NCBI GenBank assembly: GCA_034434895.1
Contig: DAOTYI010000188.1
Location: 1-31,579, forward strand
Length of the DNA: 31,579 nucleotides
From: DAOTXL01 sp034434895
Lineage (GTDB): Bacteria; Chloroflexota; Anaerolineae; JAAYZQ01
Direction of reading: 5' to 3'
The stretch's first letter is position 1. Each line of letters begins with the position of its first letter. Below are positions 1 to 7,701 of this stretch, piece after piece. Below the pieces are notes generated by a model that was not told the DNA's origin, did no database searches, and saw nothing but the letters and a program-made list of their open reading frames with translations. The position numbers were made by a program, and so were the translations under genes.

Positions 1-2
1 CC

Positions 3-62
3 CTCGCCCCCACGGCGACCCTCTCCCCGACGGCAACGATCACCTCCACCGGCGGCCCGTAG
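3..62 (+). CDS. C-terminal end of a Thr/Pro-rich protein (partial, runs off the left edge)
   Basis: In the frame starting at base 3 the sequence is open from the window edge to a TAG at 60-62 and reads LAPTATLSPTATITSTGGP. Such Thr/Pro/Ala-rich tails are common at the ends or linkers of extracellular proteins in Chloroflexota. The next gene begins 17 bp later on the same strand, which would suit a two-gene transcript. Only 19 codons are visible and low-complexity sequence can stay open by chance, so this is a suggestion and no function can be named. Confidence 0.4.
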   Translation, partial: LAPTATLSPTATITSTGGP

Positions 63-79
63 CGTGGAATTCTGCAAGG

Positions 80-835
80 ATGAACGACCGGCTATCCCCC
101 ATTGTGGGCATCACCTGCACTGAAATCCAGGCGGACCGGAGCGAGTCCCCGCCGCGCCAGGGGCAGAGCCAGAGCTATCTGCGGGCCATAAGCCGGGCCG
201 GGGCTGCGCCCCTGCTGATCCCCTTCCTGGATAACAGGACTTTGCTGCGGTCCCTGTATGAGCGGGTGGACGGGTTGCTGCTTTCGGGCGGTGGGGATAT
301 AGACCCGGTCCACTACGGGGAGACGCGACACGAGCGTTGCGGCCGTGTCATCCCTGAGCGCGATGAAACGGAACTGCTGTTGGTCCGTTGGGCGATGGAC
401 GATGGCAAACCGTTGCTGGCCATCTGTCGGGGCATCCAGGTGTTGAACGTGGCCCTGGGCGGCAGCCTGTATCAGGACATTGAAGCCCAGGTGCCGGGAG
501 CCGGGAAGCATGACTGGTATCCCGGCTATCCGCGCGACTACCGGCCGCACACGGTCACCCTGGTTCCCCACTCCCGCCTGGCCGGCATCCTGAAGGCGAC
601 CTTCCTGCCGGTCAACAGCTTCCACCACCAGGCGGTCAGGGACCCGGCTGCCGGGTTGTCTGTCGTGGCCCATGCCCCCGACGGCATCATCGAAGCGGTA
701 GAGGCGGAGGGGCACCCGTTTGCCATCGGGGTGCAGTGGCATCCGGAGGAGATGGCCGCTGACGACGAGCAGGCCCAGCGCCTGTTCGATGCCTTTGTCG
801 GGCAACTGCTCGCAGTTGCCAGACAAGCTCAATAG
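80..835 (+). CDS. Peptidase C26 / gamma-glutamyl-GABA hydrolase-like protein (class-I GATase fold)
   Basis: A 251-aa cytosolic protein of the PuuD-like peptidase C26 family, whose members cleave gamma-glutamyl amide bonds. The catalytic triad is visible: nucleophile Cys116 in LLAICRGIQVLN, and His221 and Glu223 in GVQWHPEE near the C-terminus. The oxyanion strand LLLSGGGDIDP (about 66-76) and the family-typical SFHHQAV (about 180-186) are also present. The length matches the family. The ATG at 80 directly follows AAGG, which is too close for a normal Shine-Dalgarno site, and no better start exists downstream before the first conserved strand. The gene ends convergently with the sugar transferase, overlapping it by 7 bp. 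Substrate is not readable: PuuD-like enzymes act on gamma-glutamyl-GABA, but relatives act on other gamma-glutamyl compounds, and no putrescine pathway genes lie nearby. Confidence 0.9.
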   Translation: MNDRLSPIVGITCTEIQADRSESPPRQGQSQSYLRAISRAGAAPLLIPFLDNRTLLRSLYERVDGLLLSGGGDIDPVHYGETRHERCGRVIPERDETELLLVRWAMDDGKPLLAICRGIQVLNVALGGSLYQDIEAQVPGAGKHDWYPGYPRDYRPHTVTLVPHSRLAGILKATFLPVNSFHHQAVRDPAAGLSVVAHAPDGIIEAVEAEGHPFAIGVQWHPEEMAADDEQAQRLFDAFVGQLLAVARQAQ

Positions 836-2259
836 GCTCCTTCCCCCAGAATCACCTTGGGCACGGTCCGGAGCAGGATCTGCAGATCGAGCAGCGGTGA
901 CCAGTTCTCGATGTAGTACAGGTCGAGCAGGACCTGCTCATCGAACGTCAACTCGCTGCGCCCCGAAACCTGCCACAGGCCGGTGAGCCCCGGCGCCACC
1001 TCCAACCGTCGCTTGTGCCACGGCTGATACCGCTGCACTTCCGAAGGCAACGCCGGGCGGGGGCCGACCAGGCTCATGTGGCCCATCAAGATGTTAAACA
1101 GTTGGGGCAATTCATCCAGACTGGAACGGCGCAGGAAGCGTCCCACGCGGGTCACGCGCGGATCATCCCGGATTTTGAACAAAGGACCGGTGGCCTCGTT
1201 TTGATCAAGCAGGTTGTTTTTTTCCTCATCTGCCCCGTGGCGCATGGACCGGAATTTAAAACAGGAAAAGAGCCGCTCATTTTTGCCCACCCGGATCTGC
1301 CGAAAGATCACCGGGCCAGGGGAGTCGAGTTTGATCGCCACGGCGATCACAACAAACAGCGGCAGGAGCAGGATCAGCCCCGTCAGCGAGACCACAATGT
1401 CCGCTATCCGCTTGACCAACAACTGGCTGCTGCCGATCGAGACCTCCCGGACGCCGATCATCGGCACGCCGCCCAGGTTCTCCACCTGCATGTGGCTCAT
1501 CGTCATCTGGAACACATCGGGCACAATGCGCACCCGCACCTGCTCCCGCTCACACTGGGCAATGATGCTCACAATCTTGCGGTGATACATCCACGGCAGG
1601 GTGATGATCACCTCGTCAATGGCCAGCTCCTTGATGAGACGGGGGATATTGGCCGTGCCGCCCAACGCCTTGAAGCGGCCGATGTCGGTATTGCCTTTTT
1701 CCGGATCGTCGTCCACAAAACCGACGACATGGTAACCCAAGGAGGGTTGGGCGACGATGTTGCGCATGACGGTGCGCCCGATCTCGCCGGCCCCCACGAT
1801 GAGCAGCCGATCTACCCCCAGCCCCTTCTTGCGCAGCCGGTTGCGCACCAGCCGTTTTCCCAGGCGGCTGAACCCCAACAAAATGGGAATGAGGACACCG
1901 GCGTAGAAGAACATCAACCGCGAGTAGAGAAAGGGGCGGAAGAAAAAGACGATGACAAATACCATCAAAATAATGCCGGTGGCCGTCCCGGTCAACACGT
2001 GGTAGACCTCCTCGAACCAGGAGGCCCCGCGGGGTTGATTGTACACCCCGCTCAGCTTGTAGATGCCCAACAACAGGACGGTGAGGGCCAGGGAGATGGG
2101 CAGAAAGGCTTTGTACGGGACAAAATAGGCTTCATCTACGGCGGCGAACCATTGCAGATCGTAGCGCACCCAGTAGGCCACCGCCACGGCCAGGTTGATG
2201 AGCAGCACATCGGTGACCGCCAGGGCAACAGACAGCCACCGCCTGTAACGCTCAAACAT
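829..2259 (-). CDS. Polyprenyl-phosphate sugar-1-phosphate transferase (WbaP/WcaJ-like)
   Basis: A 476-aa inner-membrane enzyme predicted to move a sugar-1-phosphate from a nucleotide sugar onto undecaprenyl phosphate, the first step of exopolysaccharide or O-glycan repeat synthesis. Four N-terminal membrane segments (about residues 10-30, 52-72, 92-110, 115-131) are followed by a Rossmann-like CoA-binding-type domain (LLIVGAGEIG, 152-161). A re-entrant helix lies at about 285-310. The C-terminal catalytic domain has KFRSM (335-339), SSLDELPQLFNIL (379-391), SLVGPRPALP (396-405) and GLTGLWQVSGR (424-434), all hallmarks of the family. I chose the ATG at 2257-2259 over a longer frame because GGGGAGGGG lies about 6 bp upstream and the start overlaps the GT4 stop by 8 bp, implying translational coupling. 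The sugar specificity cannot be read. Confidence 0.95.
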   Translation of the reverse strand: MFERYRRWLSVALAVTDVLLINLAVAVAYWVRYDLQWFAAVDEAYFVPYKAFLPISLALTVLLLGIYKLSGVYNQPRGASWFEEVYHVLTGTATGIILMVFVIVFFFRPFLYSRLMFFYAGVLIPILLGFSRLGKRLVRNRLRKKGLGVDRLLIVGAGEIGRTVMRNIVAQPSLGYHVVGFVDDDPEKGNTDIGRFKALGGTANIPRLIKELAIDEVIITLPWMYHRKIVSIIAQCEREQVRVRIVPDVFQMTMSHMQVENLGGVPMIGVREVSIGSSQLLVKRIADIVVSLTGLILLLPLFVVIAVAIKLDSPGPVIFRQIRVGKNERLFSCFKFRSMRHGADEEKNNLLDQNEATGPLFKIRDDPRVTRVGRFLRRSSLDELPQLFNILMGHMSLVGPRPALPSEVQRYQPWHKRRLEVAPGLTGLWQVSGRSELTFDEQVLLDLYYIENWSPLLDLQILLRTVPKVILGEGAY

Positions 2260-3415
2260 GTCGGTCCCCTCCCCCCTCTGCCAGCGCACGCCGGTAACTA
2301 TCTGCCGTGCAGCGGGCAGCCTGCTGCCAGGAAAAGCGCCGGGCCTGAGCCAGACCGGCTGCTCGCATCTCCTCCCGCAGTTCCTGGCTGGCGAGCACCT
2401 GCTCCATGGCCTTGGTCAGCCCTTCGCCGTCGGTCGGGTTGACCAGAATTCCGGCCCGGCCTATCACTTCCGGCAGCGAAGAGGCGTTCGAGGCGATGAC
2501 CGGTGTGCCGCAGGCCATCGCCTCCAGCGGCGGCAGGCCAAACCCCTCATACAGCGACGGGTAGACGAACAGCTCGGCGGCGTTGTACCACCAGGGCAGC
2601 TCCCCCGCCGGAACATAGCCCACGAAACGCACCTGGTCGCTCAGATGGAGCCTCTCCACGGCAGCAAGCACCTCCTGGTACAGCCAGCCCTTGCCGCCGA
2701 TCAGCAACAGCGGCGGGCGTCCTGTGGGCAATCGGGCATAGGCCTGGATCAGATGCGCTACATTCTTGCGCGGCTCCAGGGTGCCCACAAAGAGGATGAA
2801 CCGCTGCGGCAATCCATGCCTGGCCCGAAAGTCGGCCACCTGCCCGGCCGGCAGGGGCCGAAACCGGTCATCCACCCCGTTGTAGACCACGTCAATGTTG
2901 GCCGGCGAAAGCCTGTAATAGCGGCCCAGGTCCCGTTTTGTGCTTTCCGACACGGCGATCACCCGCCGCGCCTGGCGCACCGAGAGCCGGGTGAAAAGTT
3001 GCAGATAATACCGGTTCAGCGCCCGAAAGCTGTGGGGATAGAGGAGGAAGCTCAGGTCGTGGACGGTGACCATGAAAGGACACCTGCCGGCCAGCGGCCC
3101 GACAAAGGCCATCCCGTGGAGCAGGTCCACCCCGGCCCGCTGTACGGCCCACGGCTGGACCACCTGTTCCCACAGGATGCGCACCGGTGGTCGGTGCGTC
3201 GGCAGGCGGGAAAAGCGCAGGTGAAGCCCTGACCCCCCTTCGTAGCGCCGTTCGCCCAGAAAGATGGTGTAGCCGATCTCCGGATCCGCTGCCGGCAGGT
3301 GACGGAGCAGGTTGTAGATATACCAGTTGATGCCCGCACTCCGATAGCTTTCTGCCAACGATAACAAATGGGCGTTCACTCCAACGTGAATCGCCCGTCC
3401 GTTGCTTTCTCCCAC
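2252..3415 (-). CDS. Glycosyltransferase family 4 (GT-B fold)
   Basis: A retaining GT-B glycosyltransferase of about 387 aa. The N-terminal acceptor domain opens with IHVGVNAHLLS and AGINWYIYNLL. The C-terminal donor domain has ILFVGTLEPRKNVAHLI and the nucleotide-sugar E-x7-E region YEGFGLPPLEAMACGTPV followed by SLPEVIGRAGILV. The frame stays open back to a TTG at 3451, but that TTG is the first triplet of a perfect -35 box (promoter 3423-3451), so translation cannot start there. The first in-frame candidate after the inferred transcription start is GTG at 3413-3415, which would be essentially leaderless. A later start near the conserved IHVGVN strand is also possible. Its stop overlaps the sugar-phosphate transferase start by 8 bp, so the pair probably builds and extends one lipid-linked glycan. 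Confidence 0.9.
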   Translation of the reverse strand: MGESNGRAIHVGVNAHLLSLAESYRSAGINWYIYNLLRHLPAADPEIGYTIFLGERRYEGGSGLHLRFSRLPTHRPPVRILWEQVVQPWAVQRAGVDLLHGMAFVGPLAGRCPFMVTVHDLSFLLYPHSFRALNRYYLQLFTRLSVRQARRVIAVSESTKRDLGRYYRLSPANIDVVYNGVDDRFRPLPAGQVADFRARHGLPQRFILFVGTLEPRKNVAHLIQAYARLPTGRPPLLLIGGKGWLYQEVLAAVERLHLSDQVRFVGYVPAGELPWWYNAAELFVYPSLYEGFGLPPLEAMACGTPVIASNASSLPEVIGRAGILVNPTDGEGLTKAMEQVLASQELREEMRAAGLAQARRFSWQQAARCTADSYRRALAEGGGDRHV

Positions 3416-3422
3416 ATTTTCT

Positions 3423-3451
3423 ATTATACCACCGGATTGCTCCGACGTCAA
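3423..3451 (-). promoter_or_regulatory. Sigma-70 promoter of the GT4 / sugar transferase pair
   Basis: Read on the minus strand: -35 TTGACG (3451-3446), 17-bp spacer, -10 TATAAT (3428-3423). The inferred transcription start is near 3416, at the proposed GTG start of the glycosyltransferase. The position lies in the gap downstream of the methyltransferase gene, so the two glycan genes form their own transcription unit. Confidence 0.8.
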
Positions 3452-3481
3452 AGTGGGCGGGGCAACCGTTGGCCTGTTCCT

Positions 3482-4714
3482 TCACCTCTCGAACAGGGCG
3501 ACTGTCTCGATGTGATAGGTCTGCGGAAACAGGTCCACCGGCTGCACCTGGAGCAGGTGGTAGCCCGCCCCGGTCAGGTGGCGAGCGTCGCGGGCCAGGG
3601 TGGCCGGATCGCACGACACGTAGGCGATGCGGTGGGGGGACAGGCGGGCGATCTCGCCGACCACCCGCTCTCCGGCGCCGGCACGGGGCGGATCCAGGAT
3701 CACCAGATCGGCCGGCCCGGTCAGGCCGGGCAGCACCTCCTCAACCTGGCCCTCGATCAGGGTCACATGGTCCATCCCCTGGGCATTGTGCCGAAAATCG
3801 GCGGCGGCGCTGGGTGAAGACTCAACCCCGACGACACGCCCCACCTGATCGGCCAACGCCAGGCCGAACAGCCCCACGCCACAATACAGGTCCAGCAACC
3901 CCTGGTCACCGGCAGGGGCCAAAAAGTCGCGCACCAGAGCCACCAACGCCTCGGCCCCGGCGGTGTTGACCTGGAAAAAGCTCCTGGCCGAGATGCGATA
4001 GTCGCGCCCGGCCACCTGTTCGACCAGGTAGGGGTTGCCCATCAACACCACCACCTCGCCGTCGGCCAGGAGGAGGAGGCACGACACCGGAAAATCTACC
4101 TCGATGTCGAAATCCTCATAGTGGTCTGGCTCGAACAGGGCCATCAGGTCACCGGTGGCCGAACCACAACGCAGGCTCAGGCGGCGGAGTTGAGGCCACT
4201 CCAGGTCCAAAGCCGCCCACAAATCGTCCAGCAGCGGATCCAAGAGCAAACATTCCTCCACGGCGATGACCGAATGGCTGTCGGCAGCCAGGAAGCCCAG
4301 GCGCCCCCCGGCGGTCACGCTGAACTGCACATGGTTGCGGTAGCCCCACGGTTCGGCAGCGCCGATGGGATCGGCCAGTGGCACGTTGCGCAGGCCGCCG
4401 ATGCGGGCCAGTTGATCGGCCACCACCTGCTGTTTGAACTCTACCTGGGCCTGGTAGGCGATATGTTGCAGGTGGCAGCCGCCGCAGCGGTCGGGGCCAA
4501 AGTAGGGACAGGGTGGTTCGACCCGGTGAGGCGAGGGGGCCACCACCTCGACCAGGCGCGCCTGCGCCCACCGTGCCCGTGCCTCGACGATCTCGGCGCG
4601 GACCGTTTCGCCGGGAATGGCATAGGGCACAAACACCACCTGCCCGCGATGGCGGCCCAGAGCCATCCCGCCGTGGGCCATGGCCGTCAACTTCAGATCA
4701 ATGGTTTCGGGCAT
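3482..4714 (-). CDS. rlmD: 23S rRNA (uracil-C5)-methyltransferase, RlmD/TrmA family
   Basis: A 410-aa SAM-dependent RNA methyltransferase that methylates a uracil C5 in 23S rRNA. An N-terminal TRAM RNA-binding domain spans about residues 1-58. A [4Fe-4S] cluster is ligated by Cys69, Cys77 and Cys80 (CPYFGPDRCGGC) and probably Cys155. The SAM site is DLYCGVGLFGL (275-285), motif IV is LDPPRAG (340-346), the catalytic Cys368 sits in VSCDPATLARD, and the general base Glu403 is in YHIETVA. The ATG at 4712-4714 has a strong GGGGGAGG site 3-4 bp upstream. A longer frame to 4810 is rejected because it is made of the hairpin repeat. RlmD and RlmCD-type relatives differ in target uridine, so the exact site (U1939 or others) is inferred from the family. 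Confidence 0.93.
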   Translation of the reverse strand: MPETIDLKLTAMAHGGMALGRHRGQVVFVPYAIPGETVRAEIVEARARWAQARLVEVVAPSPHRVEPPCPYFGPDRCGGCHLQHIAYQAQVEFKQQVVADQLARIGGLRNVPLADPIGAAEPWGYRNHVQFSVTAGGRLGFLAADSHSVIAVEECLLLDPLLDDLWAALDLEWPQLRRLSLRCGSATGDLMALFEPDHYEDFDIEVDFPVSCLLLLADGEVVVLMGNPYLVEQVAGRDYRISARSFFQVNTAGAEALVALVRDFLAPAGDQGLLDLYCGVGLFGLALADQVGRVVGVESSPSAAADFRHNAQGMDHVTLIEGQVEEVLPGLTGPADLVILDPPRAGAGERVVGEIARLSPHRIAYVSCDPATLARDARHLTGAGYHLLQVQPVDLFPQTYHIETVALFER

Positions 4715-4728
4715 AGGCCTCCCCCCAT

Positions 4729-4906
4729 TGGCATCAAGGCGCGGGCGATTGGAAATCGCACCGGGTAGCCGAAGGCAATGGTAGCCGAAGGCAATGGTAG
4801 CCGAAGGCAATGCCTTCGGCTACCCGGCCGTCCGCCTGCGCGGCCGGAGGCGTCCACGCCGGTGGACGCCTGGCCGCAGGCCCCTGGGGTGCGACTTGGG
4901 TCGCTT
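4729..4906. repeat. Hairpin-array repeat, copy A (intergenic)
   Basis: A chain of consecutive inverted repeats fills the gap between rlmD and the PIG-L gene. In order: GCGAT-TGGAA-ATCGC (4745-4759). Three direct 16-bp units beginning GGTAGCCGAAGG (4764-4811), the last of which pairs over 13 bp with GCCTTCGGCTACC (4796-4824). CCGGCCG/CGGCCGG (4824-4847). GGCGTCCAC-GCCG-GTGGACGCC (4849-4870). GCCTG-GCCG-CAGGC (4868-4881). GCGAC-TTGG-GTCGC (4891-4904). The same series recurs at 10691-10841. No T-run follows any stem on either strand, so these do not look like simple terminators. Confidence 0.85.
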
Positions 4907-5706
4907 CACTTGAGGTCTATGGCCCCCTCTCCTGGAGGGAGCTGAGGCCACCAGATCCGCTCCGTCAGGCCGGTCCCCAGGCGGGCGGCAAAGGCCCACA
5001 CCCGGTTGGGCATGGCCTCTGCTCCATCGAACAGGATCGCCATCTGGCTGCGGTAGTAGCCCAGGGCTGCCACTTTGGCGCTCAGGTCCGCCGCAGCGAG
5101 CGGCATCTCCTCCGCCTGCCAGCTCTCGACCCTCTGGCCGACAGCGGCCAGGGCGGCCTCCAGCGCGCCGGGCTTTTCGGCGTAGGGAAAGTCTTCGTAA
5201 AAGGCCAGCCGTCGGCCACGGGCCAGGAGTTGCCACGCCGCTGCGTGGACAAGCTGGTGGTCCACATGGCGGCCCACCCCCAGCGGGGCGTAGATGGAGC
5301 TATCGCGGGGGACAAGCCCGGCCAGCAGGTCGGCCAGATCGTGGGGAGCCAGCGGGTCGTCTGGATGGGGTGGGCCAAAAAGGGTTTGCAGGTCAGGATA
5401 CAGCCACCGGCCATCGGCGGCAGTGCGGTAGATGGCATCAAGGTAGCCCAGATGTTGGGCTTCGGCCCGCAACAGGGTCAGGGCCGCCAGGTCTTCGGCA
5501 CGGCGCAGGGCCATGGGCCGGGGCGGATGGCCCCAGTCGGCGTGCAGTTGCCGGGCAAAGGGGGAAAGAGGGCTGTCGGGCCGGGCGTCGGCGCTAAAGA
5601 GGGTGATGACCAGCACCTCCTGGCCGGCCGCCGTTTGCCGGTGGATGGTGCCGCCGCAGGAGAGCAGGGCGTCGTCCAGGTGGGGCGAAAGGTAGACCTG
5701 TTTCAT
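4906..5706 (-). CDS. PIG-L family zinc deacetylase
   Basis: A 266-aa protein of the PIG-L/LmbE deacetylase family, zinc enzymes that remove N-acetyl groups from GlcNAc-type sugars or conjugates. The metal site is SPHLDDALLSCGGTI (7-21; His9, Asp12) together with the distal GVGRHVDHQ (143-151; His147/His150). FYEDFPYAEKPG (169-180) is also typical. The ATG at 5704-5706 overlaps the M20 stop as ATGA, so it is the last gene of a coupled three-gene operon. An upstream in-frame extension of 60 residues lies entirely inside the M20 gene and has no family similarity. The stop codon abuts the end of hairpin array A. Possible substrates include N-acetylglucosaminyl conjugates or a low-molecular-weight thiol precursor; the sequence does not decide. 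Confidence 0.92.
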   Translation of the reverse strand: MKQVYLSPHLDDALLSCGGTIHRQTAAGQEVLVITLFSADARPDSPLSPFARQLHADWGHPPRPMALRRAEDLAALTLLRAEAQHLGYLDAIYRTAADGRWLYPDLQTLFGPPHPDDPLAPHDLADLLAGLVPRDSSIYAPLGVGRHVDHQLVHAAAWQLLARGRRLAFYEDFPYAEKPGALEAALAAVGQRVESWQAEEMPLAAADLSAKVAALGYYRSQMAILFDGAEAMPNRVWAFAARLGTGLTERIWWPQLPPGEGAIDLK

Positions 5707-6833
5707 CGTCCCAGGTCCAGCACCAGCTCGGCCAGCAAGGCTGCCCGACGGGGCAGGGAGCTCAGGTCCGCCCATTCGGTCAGGGCATGGGCATCGTTGC
5801 CCACCACCCCCAGGCCATCCAGGGTGGGGATGCCTAACGCCGCGGTAAAGTTGCCATCGGAGCCGCCACCGGTGCCCGCTGCCCACAACTCCATCCCCAG
5901 CTTCGCTCCTACCTGTTGTGCCCGCTTGAACAGCGCCTGGCCGGACGGCGATGGTTCCCAGGGAGGACGGTTGATGCCGCCGGAGACCAGGAGCGTCGCT
6001 TTGGGGTTCACCGGCTGCAAGCTCAGGATGGCCTGTGTCATCCGCTTTCCCTCCTCGCTGGAACTGACTCGCAGGTCAATGGCCGCCCAGGCGCTCGCCG
6101 GTCGGACGTTGACCCGTGAACCACCCTGCACCAACCCGACGTTGACGGTGCTGCCGCGTTCCAGGTCGGTCATGGCTTCCAGACGGAGGATCTGATGGGC
6201 CAGTTCCTCAACGGCGCTGACCCCCTGCTCGTAGGCAGCGCCGGCGTGGGAGGCCTGGCCCTGGATCTCCAGCTCGAAGCGGCCCACCCCTTTGCGCCAG
6301 ATCACCAGCGCCCCCTCCCGTGACGGCTCCAGCACCAGGACGGCATCGCTGTGCCGCGCCAGTTCCTCAATGTGCGGCCGCGAGGTCAGACTGCCCAATT
6401 CCTCGTCCGAGTTGAAGAAAAAGACCAGGCGGTGGGCAGGCCTCAGCCCCAGCTCATGCAGGGCCGTCAGGGCGTACAGGCCGACCACCAGCCCCCCCTT
6501 CATGTCAAAGACGCCAGGGCCGGTTGCCCGGTCACCGCTCACGCGGAAGGGACGGCGCTGACTCTCACCTGCGGGCCAGACGGTGTCCATGTGGCCCACC
6601 ACCAGCACCTGACGATCACCCTGGCCCCACGTCACACACAGATGGTCACCGAAGGCTGTCTGGGGCAACCGTTCCACCCGGCCATCCAGGGCGCTGAACG
6701 CCTGGGCCAGAAAGTCAGCCACCCTGTTGACGGCCTCCCGCTCGCTGCTGGGCGATTCCAGGCCGACCAACTGTTCCAGGGTATGGACCATCTCTTCCTG
6801 ACGGGCAAGCAGGTAATTCAGGATGGAACTCAT
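5703..6833 (-). CDS. M20 family zinc metallopeptidase (carboxypeptidase G2-like)
   Basis: A 376-aa cytosolic dizinc hydrolase; no signal peptide is seen. Metal ligands and catalytic residues are in place: His81 and Asp83 in VVGHMDTVWPAG, bridging Asp110 in GPGVFDMKGG, the NSDEELGS segment (141-148) with the catalytic Glu, Glu169 in VLEPSREG, and a late His349 in NDAHALTEW. The lid/dimerisation domain contains GQASHAGAAYEQG (about 192-204), as in glutamate carboxypeptidases. M20A members cleave C-terminal glutamate or deacylate N-acyl amino acids. The start overlaps the MBL stop by 4 bp (ATGA) and the stop overlaps the PIG-L start by 4 bp, so translation is coupled through all three genes. The specific substrate is unknown. 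Confidence 0.95.
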   Translation of the reverse strand: MSSILNYLLARQEEMVHTLEQLVGLESPSSEREAVNRVADFLAQAFSALDGRVERLPQTAFGDHLCVTWGQGDRQVLVVGHMDTVWPAGESQRRPFRVSGDRATGPGVFDMKGGLVVGLYALTALHELGLRPAHRLVFFFNSDEELGSLTSRPHIEELARHSDAVLVLEPSREGALVIWRKGVGRFELEIQGQASHAGAAYEQGVSAVEELAHQILRLEAMTDLERGSTVNVGLVQGGSRVNVRPASAWAAIDLRVSSSEEGKRMTQAILSLQPVNPKATLLVSGGINRPPWEPSPSGQALFKRAQQVGAKLGMELWAAGTGGGSDGNFTAALGIPTLDGLGVVGNDAHALTEWADLSSLPRRAALLAELVLDLGR

Positions 6834-7636
6834 TCCTCGACCTCCACGCTCAGACCATCATAGGCCAGGCCGATCCCCGGCGGAAGTCTGGCCGATATGG
6901 CTTCATAGTCCACCGTGTGCGACAGGTGGGTGAGGAGGGCCCGTCGGGGGGCCACCTGGCGGATCAGGTCCAGGGCGGCCACGATGTCCATGACCGAGCG
7001 TTTCCACAGTTCGATCTCCTCGTAGTAGTGGCTGGTTCCCAGCACCAACAGGTCCAGCCCGGTCAGGGCCTGGCGTACCTCCGCCGTTGGCCGCAGCATA
7101 TCGGAAATGTAGGCCAGCCGCCCCCGCCCAAAGCTGAACAGGTAGCCATAGGCTGTCCCCCCCAGGCCATGATCCAGGCGTAACGGTCTGACCTCCAGGC
7201 CCCACAGGTCCACCCCCTGCTCGATGGAACGGGGCTGCACGACCCGTCGGTAGACCTTGTCGGTCCAAAAGTGGTTGAACCGCTCGCGCACCTGGTCGAG
7301 TACCTGGGCCGGAGCATAGATCGGCAGAGGAAGGCCCGCTTCCCGTTGCGCCTGGACCAGAGCGCTCAACCCCACGATGTGGGTGTCGTGGGCATGGGTC
7401 AATAGCAGCGCGTCAAAGTGGTCAAGGCCCAGCCTGACGGCCTGCAGGCGGAACTCCAGAGGAGTGTCAATCAGCACCACCCGGTCTGCATACGAAGGTC
7501 CACCGCGCAACGCAGCCGACGGGCCGGTCCGACCATTGCGACTGTCAGGTGCAAGGGCGTCGTGGCACACCTGGCACCGGCAGCCGACCCGTGGGACGCC
7601 ATGCCCATCGCCGCAGCCAAGAAAGACGAACTGCAT
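6830..7636 (-). CDS. PhnP-like MBL-fold metal-dependent phosphodiesterase
   Basis: A 268-aa metallo-beta-lactamase-fold hydrolase. The N-terminus FLGCGDGHGVPRVGCRCQVC (Cys19, Cys21, Cys24) matches the Cys-x-Cys-x2-Cys zinc knuckle of PhnP-type phosphoribosyl cyclic phosphodiesterases. The core motif is LLLTHAHDTHIVGL (78-91). In most MBL proteins this is HxHxDH; here the acidic residue sits one place early (His81, His83, Asp84, Thr85, His86). Later elements include ISDMLRPT, a TSHYYEE segment and LLTHLSHTVDYE. The ATG has GAGGGTGAG upstream and a readable promoter at 7655-7683. It is the first gene of the MBL-M20-PIG-L operon. No phn (phosphonate) genes lie nearby, so a phosphonate role is not supported by context; a generic cyclic phosphodiesterase is the safer reading. 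Confidence 0.88.
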   Translation of the reverse strand: MQFVFLGCGDGHGVPRVGCRCQVCHDALAPDSRNGRTGPSAALRGGPSYADRVVLIDTPLEFRLQAVRLGLDHFDALLLTHAHDTHIVGLSALVQAQREAGLPLPIYAPAQVLDQVRERFNHFWTDKVYRRVVQPRSIEQGVDLWGLEVRPLRLDHGLGGTAYGYLFSFGRGRLAYISDMLRPTAEVRQALTGLDLLVLGTSHYYEEIELWKRSVMDIVAALDLIRQVAPRRALLTHLSHTVDYEAISARLPPGIGLAYDGLSVEVEE

Positions 7637-7654
7637 GGTCTCACCCTCTGCCCT

Positions 7655-7683
7655 ATTTTATCACGTTTCGGTCCGAGACGCAA
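7655..7683 (-). promoter_or_regulatory. Promoter of the MBL-M20-PIG-L operon
   Basis: Minus strand: -35 TTGCGT (7683-7678), 17-bp spacer, -10 TAAAAT (7660-7655), preceded by TGA to give an extended -10 (TGnTAAAAT). The expected start of transcription is near 7648, giving a leader of about 12 nt with the Shine-Dalgarno site inside it. Confidence 0.7.
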
Positions 7684-7701
7684 CCTCGGCGCTCTGCCGG
7701 T

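Noticed and set aside
1015..2442. 475-aa open frame on the plus strand opposite the sugar transferase
   Set aside because: His/Gln/Pro-rich shadow of a well supported gene in a GC-rich genome; no motif or ribosome site.
4715..4810. N-terminal extension of the rRNA methyltransferase
   Set aside because: Encoded by hairpin array A and upstream of a strong ribosome site at the family-typical start.
4764..4811. CRISPR-like direct repeats (three 16-bp units)
   Set aside because: Units are directly adjacent with no spacers and are part of the hairpin repeat.
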